64,000 nt of DNA from Adiantum capillus-veneris (taxonomy: Eukaryota; Streptophyta; Polypodiopsida; Polypodiales; Pteridaceae): positions 28,327,469 through 28,391,468 of the forward strand of contig CM043942.1 of the NCBI GenBank assembly GCA_014529385.2. The letters are read 5' to 3'. Positions 1 to 12,343 of this stretch are shown here, one piece after another; position 1 is the stretch's first letter, and each line of letters opens with the position of its first letter. Under the pieces are notes generated by a model that was not told the DNA's origin, did not search any database, and saw nothing but the letters and a program-made list of their open reading frames with translations. Both the position numbers and the translations under genes were made by a program.

Positions 1-1727
1 GAATGGTGTATTTTACTTTGCGTTATTGGGCTCCTGTCAAAATCCATGGCATTTTATGGAGTTTTATCGATCCATTGGATGCTATCTACGGCCAATATTT
101 ATCCATACAATTCACATTTCTAAGGTCAACCCTGGCTACCAAAGTATCTTTCTTGCCAGTCAGATGGTCCCATAGCAGATTACCCACATTCTTGAATATG
201 TGCATTGGATCGAGCAAGTAATTGATCATGAGTCTGGGCCAATATGGTAACTCGTCCCATAGAGCGATTCTCTTCATCCCTGGGGGAAAACCTTCATCAC
301 ACATCTCCTTCTGCTCTAACCATGCTTGTGCAGACATCCTCAGTGGCTCTCTTCCCAAAAAGCTGTCGCGCGAAACACATGATTCTCTGGAAGAGACTCT
401 TGATGACCTCGTAGGTTTGCCTATTCAGTGAGGGCGCTCGACGTGCATTAAGTCTAGGTCCACATGTGACACATGCTTTGTATCCGCTTTTTTGAAGCCC
501 TGCATGTATACACATGACAATAGATAAGCTTGAGAAAAACCAAGATTTACACTGCTTGAGTCTGAGTGTAAATCAACAGAGCATTCTGTTAGTCCAGGAT
601 AGTCATACATGGTCCACATTAGAATGCCTTTGATCAAAGCATTCCGTCGACCTATGTGTCGGCTCATATCCACCACTTCTATGCCAATCCACAATTGTTG
701 TATCTCTTCCAATAGTGGACGAAGATACACATCCATATTCTTCACTTTATACCGCCCCAGCACAATCAAGCTTAGCCATAGGTGCCCCTTCTTGGTAGTC
801 AACCACGGGGGAATGTTGTAGTTGATGATGACAACGGGCCATACACTATAAGATATTGATCTATGAACAAATGGATTTACGCCATCCATAGCTAGACCTA
901 GGCGTAAATTTCAAGCTTCCCTGGGAAAATCCGGCCATGTTTCGTCTATATGTTTCCAGGATGCACAATCTGCAGGAGTCCTTAGCACACCATCCGATGA
1001 TTTATTATCCTCATGCCATGATGCTAGGGTGGCCGTGGACTTACATTCAAAGAAATGCTTGATGTGAGGAAGCAAAGAGAAATGTAAAACCTTTTGTGGA
1101 ATTTTTGTTCTGTGAAGATCTACTCGATATCTCTCAGAATCACATTTCGGACACTTCTCCATGTCCATGTATTCTTCTCTGAAAAGAATGCAGTTTTTTG
1201 GATGTGCGTGAATCAAATTGTAATCCATCCCCAAGTTTTGCAAGATCTTTCTTGATTCCTCTCTGGAATCTGGCATCACATTATCAGCTGGCAATATGTG
1301 CTCTTTGAGCAATCTACACAGCAAAAAAAATGCGGTACACTTGTGTAAGTAATCTATCAGATCATTATACATCTAGAGTTTTTTATTAAAGTAAACACAT
1401 TGTAATAGATCACCTGAAAAGCACTGTGACGCTAGTGTCACTCCATCCAAACTTTGCATGCATGTTGAGAAGATCCAGGAGTGCCTTCAATCTAGACACA
1501 CGTGCTCCATCATAGAATGGCGTATCGGCTTCACTTTTCATATCATCATAGATAAGCCTTTCTGAATCCATGATCGTCTCGATCATTTCATTGATCTCGG
1601 GCTCAAACATTGCCTCATTGGGAATGTGGTCTACATGATCATCCTCCGAGCTGTCAAAGGCTACATCTTGTGGCCTCATGTATGCTGCTTGACCAAAGCA
1701 CCTGCGAACACGTCTATTGGGTTGCAA
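1..1727 (-). pseudogene. CACTA (En/Spm) TNP2-type transposase, copy A, 3-prime part outside window
   Basis: The product would be the DDE-type transposase that excises and inserts CACTA elements in the nucleus. Read leftward, 1727-1410 gives an acidic N-terminal segment, 1372-911 holds the zinc-type pair CPKC and the conserved KVLHFSLLPHIKHF and PADCASWKHID stretches, and 889-560 holds the Transposase_21 (PF02992) core with DGVNPF, NYNIPPW and KNMDVYLRPLLEE. After a probable intron, 515-297 has CVTCGPRLNARRAPS and 358-86 has DPMHIFKNVGNLLWDHL. One TGA (911-913) interrupts an otherwise continuous frame, and the last two blocks are in different frames. The protein is clearly diverged from copies B and C, so it is a separate subfamily. 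The DUF4218 and DUF4216 regions would lie left of the window. I did not find a terminus at its 5-prime side. Confidence 0.85.
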
Positions 1728-1995
1728 GATTGCTGCTTGTTGGCCAGTGTCAGAGTCCGAAGAGATAGATCAAACTCGCCAAATTCACAAACTCGCCAAA
1801 TTCACAAACATGCTGCAAAGAAACGCGTCTTGCCATCGCACAGCATGCTTGCATTGATTACAAGGACATAAGATCCTTGTTGAGGGATAGGTGTTTCGGT
1901 TGGACGGCCCCACATCCTCATCACTACTCATAATGAAGGTAAAAACCTTATAACCTGGACAAAAAATTTAATCTTCTATTGGCATCCTCTGTCTT

Positions 1996-2062
<67 letters not shown>

Positions 2063-2794
2063 TTCACACTATAAACTACCTCACATTCTCTAGTCATATC
2101 CAATCCTCGCTCCCCTCTGTCTAGAGGTGCACGGAGATCAGAACCATCGGGTTATAATCTCATCTTTATTGGTCAATGCTATTAGTGGGTACGATAAATC
2201 TACACACCCACATCTACATGATAGTGCATGTAGTGGACAAAACCCCTTTGCCTCTTCTCTAGCTGTAGCAATTTACAGCATCTTAATATCTCTTCACAGT
2301 AGATCTTTGTTCGAGGGATTACTTAGCACATTACATGTTGGCATCCAATCTGAGTATCATGCCATTGAAAGCTTTCCAACTGAAGGTCGCATCCATAGAG
2401 AGGAAGACATGGATCACCGTTCGCCTAACTCTAATTTTTTTACCGTAATCCCGAAGGTAGACTTTAATATAAAAACTAAATTCAAAATCTAATCTTCAAT
2501 CTAACCTAATTGAACATATGGTCATTCGCGGCTAATTGAATATGGTTAGTGTGTGAGTTAATAGGTGTCAAATTCTGATAAGAATATACATATTGTTGTG
2601 TAACTAGCGTTTGCTCTTTGGGCAAAGCCTTCATTGACATGCACTAAAATCTAACCTAAATCTGAAGACATTAAGGTTACACCGACTGCATGACCTCTTG
2701 TACGCACCTCCCCTCTATCTTTAATGAGTGTTAGTCATGTCAGTACCAACATTCTTGATTCTTTTTTTTCTTATTTAATTTTTTCTTCTTTAGT
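1728..2794. other. Spacer between two divergent CACTA transposase copies
   Basis: No gene is supported here. It holds a short duplication of CAAACTCGCCAAATTCA (about 1770-1810) and a (CT)n tract at about 2001-2059. A CACTATA at 2067 was tested as the left end of copy B and rejected because its flank does not match the flank of the right end. The rest is AT-rich, without recognisable coding content. Confidence 0.6.
2001..2059. repeat. (CT)n microsatellite
   Basis: An uninterrupted run of CT dinucleotides is read directly, about 59 bp. Confidence 0.95.
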
Positions 2795-4988
2795 GTGTGG
2801 TCGTATGTGGAGGTCGATTGGGATGATGTGGGTCCGCCGGTTGGCGCGGAACGAACTCGATGGTTGAGCGAGCGACTACCATGTCCATGTACGCGATGTA
2901 AGTGTGCGATTGCACGGCTTCGGCGTATATGCTTAGCTCACGTGGATGATTATGGACTATGGGACGATCCGAGAAAACGCGCTCGAATGGAAACTAGCGA
3001 TCCGAGAGTTTTGGCATCCATTGATGTCGCTCCCCATTGGAGTGTGATCAGGGGCGGAGGCGGGAGGAGGACGGAAGAGCGATTGGGCTAGGAAGCAGTC
3101 ATGGGAGGGGGGTCACACCCGCCGTCCGATGTGGGTGGGTCCACACGAGCGCATGCGCATCCTACATCCACCACATATGGGGATCTCCCTACCACCCCGG
3201 CCCACATGGAGGTGGAGGAAGATCATTTGCACAATATGGTTGAGGATCTTCTTGCACCTGAGGCGGCGAATGAGTGTGAGCCTGAGTGTGCATGTGAAGA
3301 AGCCGCCCAAAAAACCAAAGATTCATTGCTAGAGACAGCACACACCGCTCTTTACGAGGGATGCTCCTACTCCAGCGTCTCTTGAGATCTTGCATATTCA
3401 AGCAATGTTTGGATGGAGCAATGCAGGGGTCGATGCACTATTGAGGTACGTTTAAGTGTAATAAGTGTTAGTTGTGAGTTTTTTTCATGGTTATATGCAA
3501 TAACGAGTGTTCTTTAATTATTTCATAAGCTACTAGGCAAGATGATGCCTAAGGGCAATCATCTTCCAGAAAATAGAAGGAAGGCACGATAGGTGGTGAC
3601 AGGGATTGGGATGGACTATGATCGCATACATGCACGTGTCAATGATTGCGTGCTATTCCGCAATGAACATGCAAGGCTTGATGCTTGACCCGAGTGTGGA
3701 GAATCAAGGTACAAAGAGGGAATGCAAGGAACCACAATACCTCGCAAGGTTCTTCGTAATTTCCCCCTCATTCCCCGCATCAAGCACATGTTTAGCACCA
3801 AAGGAACAAGCGATATTTTTACATGGCATCTGACGAATCGCTCCACCAATGGGGTTATGAGAGTGCCGGCTGACTCACCGGCATGGCAACACATCAAGCA
3901 GACATGGCCGGAGTTTAGAGAAGAGCCTCGTCACTTGAGGCTTGGTCTGGCTAGTGATGGGGTAAACCCATTTGGGCATCGGTCTACCTCATGGAGTACT
4001 TGGCCAGTGGTTGTTGTGAACTACAACATTCCACCATGGGAGTCAACCAAGAAGGGGAACATTTTACTCTCTCTTCTAGTCCCAGGAAAACACAAGGTGA
4101 AGAACATGGATGTATATTTAGCACCTTTGATTGAAGAGCTTCAAGAGCTATGGAACGGCGTAGATGTTTTTGATGTATCAAGACCACTTCGTGATCGGCG
4201 CACAATTATCAAGTGCATTCTCATGTGGACCATGCATGATTACCCCGGGCTTAGAGAGATTTCTTGTAGGCTTATACTTTGTGACGCTCTTTAATGTCTT
4301 TGCATTGGTCACTTATATGCGGTTATGTCTTTTGTTTTTGTAGGACTATCGACATCTGGACATAGGGCATGCCCAACTTGTGGACCTTCACTCGTGAATA
4401 GAGAGACCTGCTCTACTTGGTAAGGTGATCTACCCCAATAACCATCGCTTCTTGCCGCCCACACATCAATCTTATGCTCCACCGTGCAATGGGATGGATC
4501 CACTCCATTGGACCATGGCCGATTGGGCAAGACATTGGAACGAGCATCACAACACATTGCCTCCTCCCAATGATCCACCTAGGGGTATGTTTAGGTACTC
4601 TATTTTGTTATCACTACCCTATTGGGCTTCATTGAAAATCCAACACCTATTGGATCCAATGCATGTGTTCAAAAATGTTGGGCAAGCTATATGGGATTAC
4701 ATAGTAGGCAAGAAAGATTCATTGGGTGCTAGAGAGGACATGAGGGCCATAAGGAGGCTCCCTCCTTCGGCCACACCTCGCATGGGTCCTCGGGGGAAGA
4801 TGGTTCTTCCAAAGGCACCTTGGATTCTATCAAGGGTGGTTTAAGAACAGATGAAACAAGTCATTGCATCCATCCGTACTCCAACAGGTTATATGCGTTC
4901 GCTCAAGGGTGCCTTCACTAAAACTAAGAAAGGAGGATCCACACAACTATATGGGCTCAAATCCCATGATTGGCACAAGATTCTTCAG

Positions 4989-5043
4989 GTAATGTGTGTG
5001 TGTGTGTGTGTATGTGTGTGTGTATATGTGAGTGTGTGTGTAT
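4989..5043. repeat. GT-rich microsatellite at an intron donor of copy B
   Basis: A GTGTGT run with TATG and GAG interruptions starts directly after the coding sequence KILQ. The donor GT is part of, or adjacent to, the repeat. Confidence 0.75.
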
Positions 5044-6067
5044 GTGGTTTAGGGTTCTGGATACTAATAAATCTTTTTGTTTGTGCAATAGTTTGTGCTT
5101 CTAATTAGCATTAGTGGATTTGCGGACTCGAAGGTAAAGACTGCAATATTCAAGGTGGGAGAAGTTGTCAAGTATAGCACATTTGATCCTCCCTCATAAA
5201 CTTTACTTTGAAGACTAACTTTACTATGAAGATTATGAAGGGTTTTTTGGTTACAGGTCTGTGAGTTCCAAAGAAATCGAAGTTTTAGCCATTCCAACAG
5301 CTCGACTTCTAGCGATTGAAGCAACTTGTGCTATTGAGGATGCATTCCCACGTTCTATCCTTGTTAGCCAAGTTCACCTATTGCTCCATCTTGTTGAGGA
5401 GATAGCCATTTGTGGTGTGGTTCACTCCAGGTGGATTTTCTTTCTTGAGAGGTTCCTAAAGACCTTGAAAGACTTTGTAAGGCTACGATCACAACCAGAG
5501 GCATTCATCGATCTTAAGCCTTAAACCTTATTGGATTGGATTGTATTCACAACCCTTTTTATTGGTTACTTTAATCACTAATGGTTTCATGTGTTCAGGC
5601 AATCATGGCAGAGGGTTGGATTGTACAAGAGGCTTTTGTGTATGTCTCTCAATATCTTTTCACAATAGACCCATCATTGCCTCGTTTAAAGACGGAGGAA
5701 GAGGATCCAAAAAAACACGCAAACATTCCAAGTGGGAAAGGTTCTCTCTTGATTTTTGATAGGGAATTTCAAGCCATAGTCAACAACCATTGTCTACTCA
5801 ATGCTCCCATCATGGGCAAATGGGTGGATATGTATGTGGAGGTGCGTACAACAAGAGAAAGGGAGAGGGAAGCATGGAAGAGGTTGCATGGCGGTAGGCG
5901 AGAACCTCCCTTTCCTAAAGAGCTTGCCAAATACCCTGATCTAATTCCAGTTGGGTGGATACACAATGCCATGACCAAGGCCAAGGCACAAGGAGAACAA
6001 ATAAGCCCTAAAGAATGGGAGTACGCACGAGGATGTCTACGAAGGGTAATATACTCAATGTGTTTAG

Positions 6068-6135
6068 TGTGTGTGTGCGAGTGTGTGTGTGTGTGGGTGT
6101 GTGTGTGTGTATGTGTGTCATCTCTCTCTCTCTCA
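6068..6135. repeat. GT and CT microsatellites inside the last long intron of copy B
   Basis: An interrupted GT run is followed by (TC)n, between the exon ending GCLRR and the exon beginning AFTFNSMW. The acceptor is TTTTTGCAG just before 6158. Confidence 0.8.
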
Positions 6136-6970
6136 TCTATCTTGATTGGTTTTTGCAGGCCTTCACATTCAACTCTATGTGGTCCGAAGGATGTCATTTT
6201 CGAACCCGCAAGATAGATGAGCGTCGAACCACTCACGATAGTGGAGTTATGGGTACCTTTGACACGACAACACAAGAGGTGAGGGAATGTGGAACAATAG
6301 AGAAGATAATCAAAGTGGATTTCAGAACATTTCACAAATATCTCTTTGATTGCCGATGGTTTGCGGGTGAGGTTAAGAGACATGAGAATGGGCTCTATAT
6401 GGTAGACTCCGGGCAATTTCATCACGGGAGACCAACAACTTGGTGCAACCTAGTAGTTGTGAGTAGGTAAAGTCCATGTGCAACTCACTAAAACATTATA
6501 TGATACATATAAAACTACATTCATGTTGTTGTTTGCTCTATGACCTACAAGTGTTTTATGTGCCTTGTATGTATCGAAGACGACTTTGGTATGTTATTCC
6601 AGTCACACCATGGAGCAGATCTATCTTTGCAGATACGAACGTAGAGACTTTGGAAGATCCCACCATACCATCTCAAGAAGACGCCAATGACGATGATGTA
6701 GTTGAGGTCGAGGAGAACCAACGATTCCCAATAACCAACCATAGTGAGGAGGAGGACGAGGATGGAGAGGATGATGATGATTCAATAAGAGAGGCAGTAG
6801 AGGATGAATCAATATATTTATTTGTTGATTTAGCTACCATGGGGTTGGACATGGATGTAAGCACTTGTAAAGATCTCTTGGAGGATGAAAATAATAAATA
6901 TCTTTTGGATTTGTCTTCTTTCTCTACTTATGCTGTACAAAAGGGCTATTTGTTTATGAACGCAAGACAA

Positions 6971-7416
6971 TACAATTTTGATCATCGTTCGTTTGCCATT
7001 TCCATATGAATGCATAGTTGACATAAGATTTTGAGGTGGAAACAAAATATTTTTGTGTATAGAATCTCATGGAGGACAAATGAGTAGAGTAGGAGAATCA
7101 TACCAATAGATGAAGCAAGCAAAGAGAAGAGAGATACTAAAAATCCCAATGAGAATGGGATTTCTTACACTCCATGAAAAAAGGGGGTTACAATACAACT
7201 TTGATCATTGTTCGCTTGCCATTTCCATATGATTACATAGTTGACATAAGATTTTGAGGTGGAAACAAAATATTTTTTGATATAGAATCTCATGGAGTAC
7301 AAATGAGTAGAGTAGGAGAATCATACCAATAGATGAGGAAAGCAAAGAGAAGAGAGGTACTAAAAATCCCAATGAGAATGGGATTTCTTACACTCCATAC
7401 AAAAAGGGGGTACCAA
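6971..7416 (+). repeat. Tandem duplication, period 223 bp, at the 3-prime end of copy B
   Basis: Two direct copies (6971-7193 and 7194-7416) start with TACAA(T/C)TTTGATCAT and end with an AAGGGGGT(T/A) run. They differ by scattered substitutions and small indels. The first copy contains the last codons and the stop of the transposase, so the duplication repeats the 3-prime end of the gene plus its 3-prime untranslated region. Confidence 0.9.
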
Positions 7417-7500
7417 TTTCTGAAAAGTAACAAAATAGAATAGGATTTATAGAAAGGGAAAACTGGGAGAGGAATGGGCCGCGTGGATTCTTTTTCTATT

Positions 7501-7668
7501 GCGGTAATATGGGCGGCTATATATGCGGTAATAATTGCGATAATGCTCGCAGAAAAATCGGAAAACGCGTCAGCGGGGCTACAGCATACAATCTCTCTCT
7601 TTCTTGAAGCTCTCCCTCTCCTCTTATGCGGTAATGTTGTGCGGTAACAACAGTATTCTCCCATAGTG
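7501..7668 (+). mobile_element. 3-prime subterminal repeats and terminus of CACTA copy B
   Basis: GCGGTAAT-like octamers begin at 7501, 7513, 7525, 7537 and (degenerate) 7549, exactly 12 bp apart, and again at 7628 and 7641. The element ends CCATAGTG at 7668, the reverse complement of CACTATGG, close to the left end of the 9-kb CACTA element (CACTATGAGAGA). The flanking trinucleotide is AAC. No matching left end was found, so copy B is probably truncated or rearranged on its 5-prime side. Confidence 0.8.
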
Positions 7669-8013
7669 AACTAGATCTTGCCCTAATTTAAATCTAACAT
7701 AATCTTAATCTAACGTAAATCTCAATCTAACCTAATCTTAAACTCAACATAAACATAAATCTAAATGTAATCTAACCTAATCTTAAATATAATTTAAATC
7801 TTAACCTAATTTCTCTCTCTTTTTTTTCTCCCCTTACCTCTTTCTTTTCGTCTTCTCCCCCTCTCTCTCTCTCTCTTTGGTTTTTTATTATCTCTCTCTT
7901 TCTCCCTCTTTCTCTTTCTCTTTTTTTTCTCCTCTCTCTCTCTCTCTCTAGGGAATTAGAGGACTCTACCTGTGGTCTTTCCATAGGCATCGGCGGAGTT
8001 TTTGATTGTTCTG

Positions 8014-8074
<61 letters not shown>

Positions 8075-8123
8075 TGTTTTATATATATATCTCTCTCTCA
8101 TTCTCTCTTTACTTTATCTCTCA

Positions 8124-8177
<54 letters not shown>

Positions 8178-8220
8178 TCCTCTCTCAATGTGTGTGTATA
8201 CATTCTTTGTTTATGCATGT

Positions 8221-8276
<56 letters not shown>

Positions 8277-8321
8277 TTTCTTTCAAAGACACAATGTGTG
8301 TGTGTGTGTGTGTGTGTGTGC

Positions 8322-8361
<40 letters not shown>

Positions 8362-8500
8362 AAGGGAACATGAGAGAGAGGAGAGGGAAGGAGCATACCC
8401 GGCTCTCCTTCCTCTCCTTGTGTTTGTGTGTGTGTGTGTATGTGGGTGTGGGGAAGAAAGAGAGAGAGAGAGAGAGAGGGAGAGCTTGGGTTACCTCTTT
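7669..8500. repeat. Pyrimidine-rich low-complexity block with CT, GT and GA microsatellites
   Basis: A short block of ATCTAACCTAATCTTAA-like repeats (7680-7800) is followed by dense (CT)n arrays (for example 8124-8173 and 8222-8273), a (GT)n run at about 8294-8321, (GA)n at about 8323-8354, and further GT and GA runs to about 8480. Long apparent ORFs on both strands are Leu-Ser, Arg-Glu or Thr-His repeats produced by the dinucleotides and are not genes. Confidence 0.9.
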
Positions 8501-8692
8501 TGCTTCAGCGCTAAAAACGCAGATCTGAGATCTGAGTTTCTGACACTCTCGGTTTATTTTTTACCACTGTCGGTGTGGCTTTGCAACAAAGAAAATAGCA
8601 ACGCCTATAGTGACACTCATAGAGACGCCGTGGATTTTCACTTTTGAGCATAGCACTGTGAGCGTCGCTAATGTGAAGTACCTCTTGTAGTG
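8500..8692. mobile_element. Right terminus of a second, non-autonomous CACTA-like element
   Basis: The segment ends TCTTGTAGTG at 8692, the reverse complement of CACTACAAGA, a common plant En/Spm terminal sequence. Just inside are repeats built on GAGACGCC, CAACGCC and GAGCGTCGC. I could not place a left end, so the size of the element is unknown. Confidence 0.5.
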
Positions 8693-11600
8693 CTCCTATA
8701 TATTGTTTATTCATTTTTTCTCTAAAAGCCTTTGTAAAGCATGCCAAAAAATGAATGCACCTTTGGACTTTTGGAGAATAGCATTTAAAAAGCTAGGATC
8801 TATTTCTATTCATTCACAAGACTTTTAAGTTCCTTAGGGAAACTTGTCAAACAAGCAAATTTGAACTATCTTGGACCCTTGAGTACTTTTAGAGACAAAA
8901 AACAACTGAAAGGGTCACAGTGGCTTTCTAAAAACAAGTGAAAGGGTCACGGTGGCTTTCTAAAACAATAAGAAAGTGATAGATAATCATTAGATTGAGC
9001 TTAACTAGAATTCTATAAGGTAAAGCATTGTTTGGGAATGTCTCTTCTATTAATTGACCAAGTTTTCTCCTTCCAAAGAAGCAAACCGAAAATACTAGTT
9101 TAAATTTTAAAATTTGTAGGATTTTTGAACAGATTTCACCAGTTTTTCTTTCCTTTATCATGATTTTCTCATATGTGTGTGTGTGTGTGTATGTGTAGAA
9201 TTTACTAGAATCATGTTTAACATTCTAAAAGAATAGAATGCAAAAGAAGTCAATTCATGTGAGGATATGAAATGAAAATATCCATTTATTATTTTAAAAT
9301 TACTAAAACATTCAAGGTAAGTCTCAATCATCACTGAAAACATTGAGAACATTGAGAGTATGCCTAGCTCAACTCTCCTCTAAGGCTTCTATTGGAAAGC
9401 CAAAAACATATTCTTGAAATGAACACATCCCTTTAGGTTTAAAACTCCTTCAAATAGGATATTCATAATCTTGATAATGTGTTTTCTAAATATATACCAT
9501 TTTCTAAATTTTACAACAATCATCATATATAGTTTTTATAAGAGATTCAAATTTATAGCAATCATATTGTCTTACACCTTTAAAGTTTTTGGCCTAAGAA
9601 GGCCATATGGAGAAGTTGGTAGAGAAAACGTGCAAATCTCTCACCATCAAAAGTTTCACTTATATCACATTAAATGTAATGTACCCTTTGTTTGCACTTT
9701 AGTCTTTTCATCACCATTTGATTACATACAATATGATTTTTTTTCATTTTAGTGTTTTTAAAAAGTGTCTCTATATTGGTGTTGATGTGAGGCATTAAAA
9801 ATGTATAAAGAAGATTCTGTCTCTCTCTCTCACTCATGAAAATAAGGGTAAACTAAAAATTCTTTAGATTTTTAGGTCAAAATTTGATGCTTTTACCTGT
9901 AATAACACTAAAACTTGCTTAAATTTCTCGATTTTTTTAGAAGCAAGCTCAAAATATAACTGAGATTTTACAATTTTAGCCGATTAAAATACATTGGACC
10001 TCGATTTTTTTCCAATACTACCTCCCCTCTCTCTCTCTCTCTCTTTCACACACACACACACACGCACACACACCAATGTTCGATTTTTTTAAATAAAAAA
10101 AAAGTAAAATTATAAAAAATACTGATTATTTTGTAAAATTTCTTCTTTGAATCTACCCAAAGAAAATTTTGTATGTTTTTCAAAATGATTTTTCTCGAAC
10201 TTTGATGTCACACACACACACACACACACACACAATTTATTACAACTAAAAATATTGCCTTCTTTAGACCAACTTAAAAACTTTACTTTGTTCTTTCTCC
10301 CTTTGATTAGACTAAAGTTTTTGAAATTTCAAAGGGATTATATGTTGTCTTAAAAATGTTTTTGAAAGGGTATATGTTTAAACTATAGCTTTCAAGATCG
10401 CTTTGTTCTAAAAAAAAAACCCAAAAATCTCATGAAGGCATTCCTCGACAAGAACGTTGGTTAAATTAGACCGTAGGTATATCTATTTTTTCTCTCAAAT
10501 TCAAAGAGATTTGGTCCTGTTTATAAGCTGTGTTGAATTTCAGCTTAGACACACTTTTTCCAAACATTGTCACATATGCTTGTTCACATTCTAAAAGAAT
10601 AAAAAGAGTAAGAAATAAAGTCATATATATAAGATTGTGAAATGAAAAGACTCATTGATAAAATTAATCAAAAGAACAACTCAATCGTTCACATGGAAAG
10701 GTGCCATGTCAATCAGTATTGAGAATTATAATAAAATTTCAAATGTTTCCCTCACTCTCTTCTCTTTAGAATGCTTCTTCTAGAAAGCCAATAGCATGCC
10801 CTGAAGAATATTCAAAATCTTTTGAATTAAAATATATCCCATTCTCAAAGAAATATCTTGTATTGTGAGTGGAGATGTTCTATTAACTCAATAAAAAATG
10901 TACAATGAACCTCAAGCACTACACATGCCTTAAGAGGACAACATTTCCAAAAGGGGTTGTTATACAATTTCAAAAGAAGGATATCGACGCATCAAGTGGT
11001 GCCCTCTTGGGGAAAGCAGACTAGACCGCTAATCATTCACTTTCACCTCATCAAACTTTTCTATTTCTATTAATGTGACTTTTGAATAGCTAACAAGTCT
11101 TATTCATGTGCCTTATGCTATACTATCATATGATACGATCGAATATTTGTAACTCTGAATTATCTTTCAACTTTGATTTATCTTTTTAAGCTAAAATGAT
11201 TTTCAAAATATTTTTTAATTGTAAAACAATTTAACTTAACTTTTATTAATGCAGAAGCTTCACAGCGGAGAGAGAGATCTCGAGCTTGTTGCTAGAGAGG
11301 AGGAGTAGGGTAGGAGGATAGTCGAGGAATAGACATGTACATACGTCACATCATCAATGTACACACATTGACATTGTATGTGTACATACATTAACGATCT
11401 GTATTTTCAATCTGCTTCAGCCAATTCTACTCTACTTGTTTAGTACTATCAAAGTTTATCCATTCATATTTAGTTTGTTTCAATTGTTTTTGTCTATTTG
11501 CATAATATCAAGGAAAAGAAACCATATAGCGATCATTCATACTTTTGATTTTTTTTGTTGTGCAAATTTATGCGTTGTTTTTTGTTATATTGTATATAGA

Positions 11601-11790
11601 ATGCTCCCAAGTGTGCACTTTCCACTTCAAATCTTGTTGTTAAGCATGATCTACATGTGTATGTTAGGTAGGTACATATGTAGGCGTGCGCGTGCGCACA
11701 CACACACACACAAAGGGAGAGAGAGAGAGCCTTGTGTAAGTATGTATAGAATTGATTTGGAGCTCTAAGCTCCCGATTTTCAAAGAAGAA
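8693..11790. other. Gene-free AT-rich region
   Basis: No coding region is supported. It holds a GT run (9174-9195), CT and CA runs (10027-10073), a CA run (10208-10234), and a block at 9160-9420 that is loosely similar to 10560-10800 (shared ACATTCTAAAAGAATA and AGAAAGCCAA motifs), suggesting an old repeat. A purine-rich stretch lies at 11261-11320. Confidence 0.6.
10857..10990 (+). repeat. Dispersed repeat, member 1
   Basis: It shares TTGTGAGTGGAGA, AAGCACTACA and TTCCAAAAGGGGTT in the same order with 14250-14380. By eye the similarity is about 75% over roughly 110 bp. Family unknown. Confidence 0.6.
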
Positions 11791-11794
11791 AATG

Positions 11795-12028
11795 ATATAA
11801 CGTCACTTAAGCGACGCCTAATGAACGCATAGCTTCGGCAATGCATTCAAAAAGTTAAATTTTAGCAGCACTTAAGTGGTGATGACAAACATCACTTAAG
11901 CAAACATTATTTGCATCACTAGGGATGCCATGTAAGCAATATCCATGTAACAACATGCTAAGTGACGTGGTTTTCATCAGTCAAGCGACGCAAAAAAGCA
12001 TCTCTAACAACAAAGAGGCATAGTAGTG
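11795..12028. mobile_element. CTTAAG-type subterminal repeats ending in TAGTAGTG
   Basis: The block contains TCACTTAAGCGACGCC, GCACTTAAGTGGTG, ATCACTTAAGCAA, CTAAGTGACGTGG and GTCAAGCGACGC, then ends AAAAAAGCATCTCTA...GCATAGTAGTG at 12028. The last 40 bp match the end at 19110. The terminal CACTACTA on the opposite strand suggests a non-autonomous CACTA-like element. The other end was not found. Confidence 0.55.
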
Positions 12029-12299
12029 ATACAAATTATTTTTTTGTGCGCTTTTGAGGAGCTAAATTGCACCAAAGGAGTTTTGGCCTAATACTTTGTG
12101 GTGATATTTCTTAAGAAAAGATTCAAGTCCAAGTCTTTTTGAAGACCCCACTTGAGTTTTGTTTACAGGGTTAAAAAAATTGTTTTATTTAGTAAATTTG
12201 ATAACACCTAGTCCATCACACGAAGTAAACGTGGCACCTCTATGGTACACTTTTGATATTCTCAAATCAAAATAACTAGCATAATTTGTTAGCAATATT

Positions 12300-12343
12300 T
12301 CCCTCCTAACAACAATATAACAAAATATTGTTGTTAGGAGGGA
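12300..12343. repeat. Perfect 19-bp inverted repeat (hairpin)
   Basis: The left arm 12300-12318 begins TCCCTCCTAACAAC. The right arm 12325-12343 is its exact reverse complement, around a 6-base AACAAA loop. No T-run follows and no gene abuts, so this is a foldback or MITE core rather than a terminator. Confidence 0.9.

Larger units (their letters stand above)
2795..7009 (+). pseudogene. CACTA (En/Spm) TNP2-type transposase, copy B
   Basis: The exon order is recoverable by comparison with copy C. 2795-3445: Transpos_assoc-like cysteine block (PCPCTRCKCAIARLRRICLAH) and an acidic segment. 3540-4265: zinc pair and Transposase_21 core (DGVNPFGHRSTSWSTWPVV, KNMDVYLAPLIEEL, WTMHDYPGL). 4345-4988: ACPTCGPSL and LLDPMHVFKNVGQAIWDY. 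5090-5160 is a short exon. 5255-5500 is DUF4218 (HLLLHLVEEIAICGVVHSRW). 5600-6046 and 6158-6469 follow, the latter with a DUF4216-like VDFRTFHKYLFDCRWF. 6552-7009 starts VFYVPCMYRRRLWYVIPV and ends in an acidic tail. Damage includes an in-frame TAG at 3089-3091, a frameshift near 3380, a TGA near 3688 where copy C has cysteine, and TAA at 4843. Two introns contain GT runs next to the donor site. Non-functional, but a nearly complete gene skeleton. Confidence 0.88.

Noticed and set aside
2067-2090. CACTATAAAC as the left end of CACTA copy B
   Set aside because: The flanking bases (TCA) do not match the flank of the right end (AAC), and no 12-bp octamer array follows.
3113-3310. Antisense ORFs over the transposase exons
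   Set aside because: They are shadows of the coding strand, with no recognisable motifs, whereas the sense frame aligns to copy C.
7772-8647. Long ORFs on both strands (Leu-Ser, Arg-Glu and Thr-His repeats)
   Set aside because: They are translations of CT, GA and GT microsatellites, open in several frames at once.
12300-12343. Rho-independent terminator
   Set aside because: No adjacent gene or U-tract, and the genome is eukaryotic.
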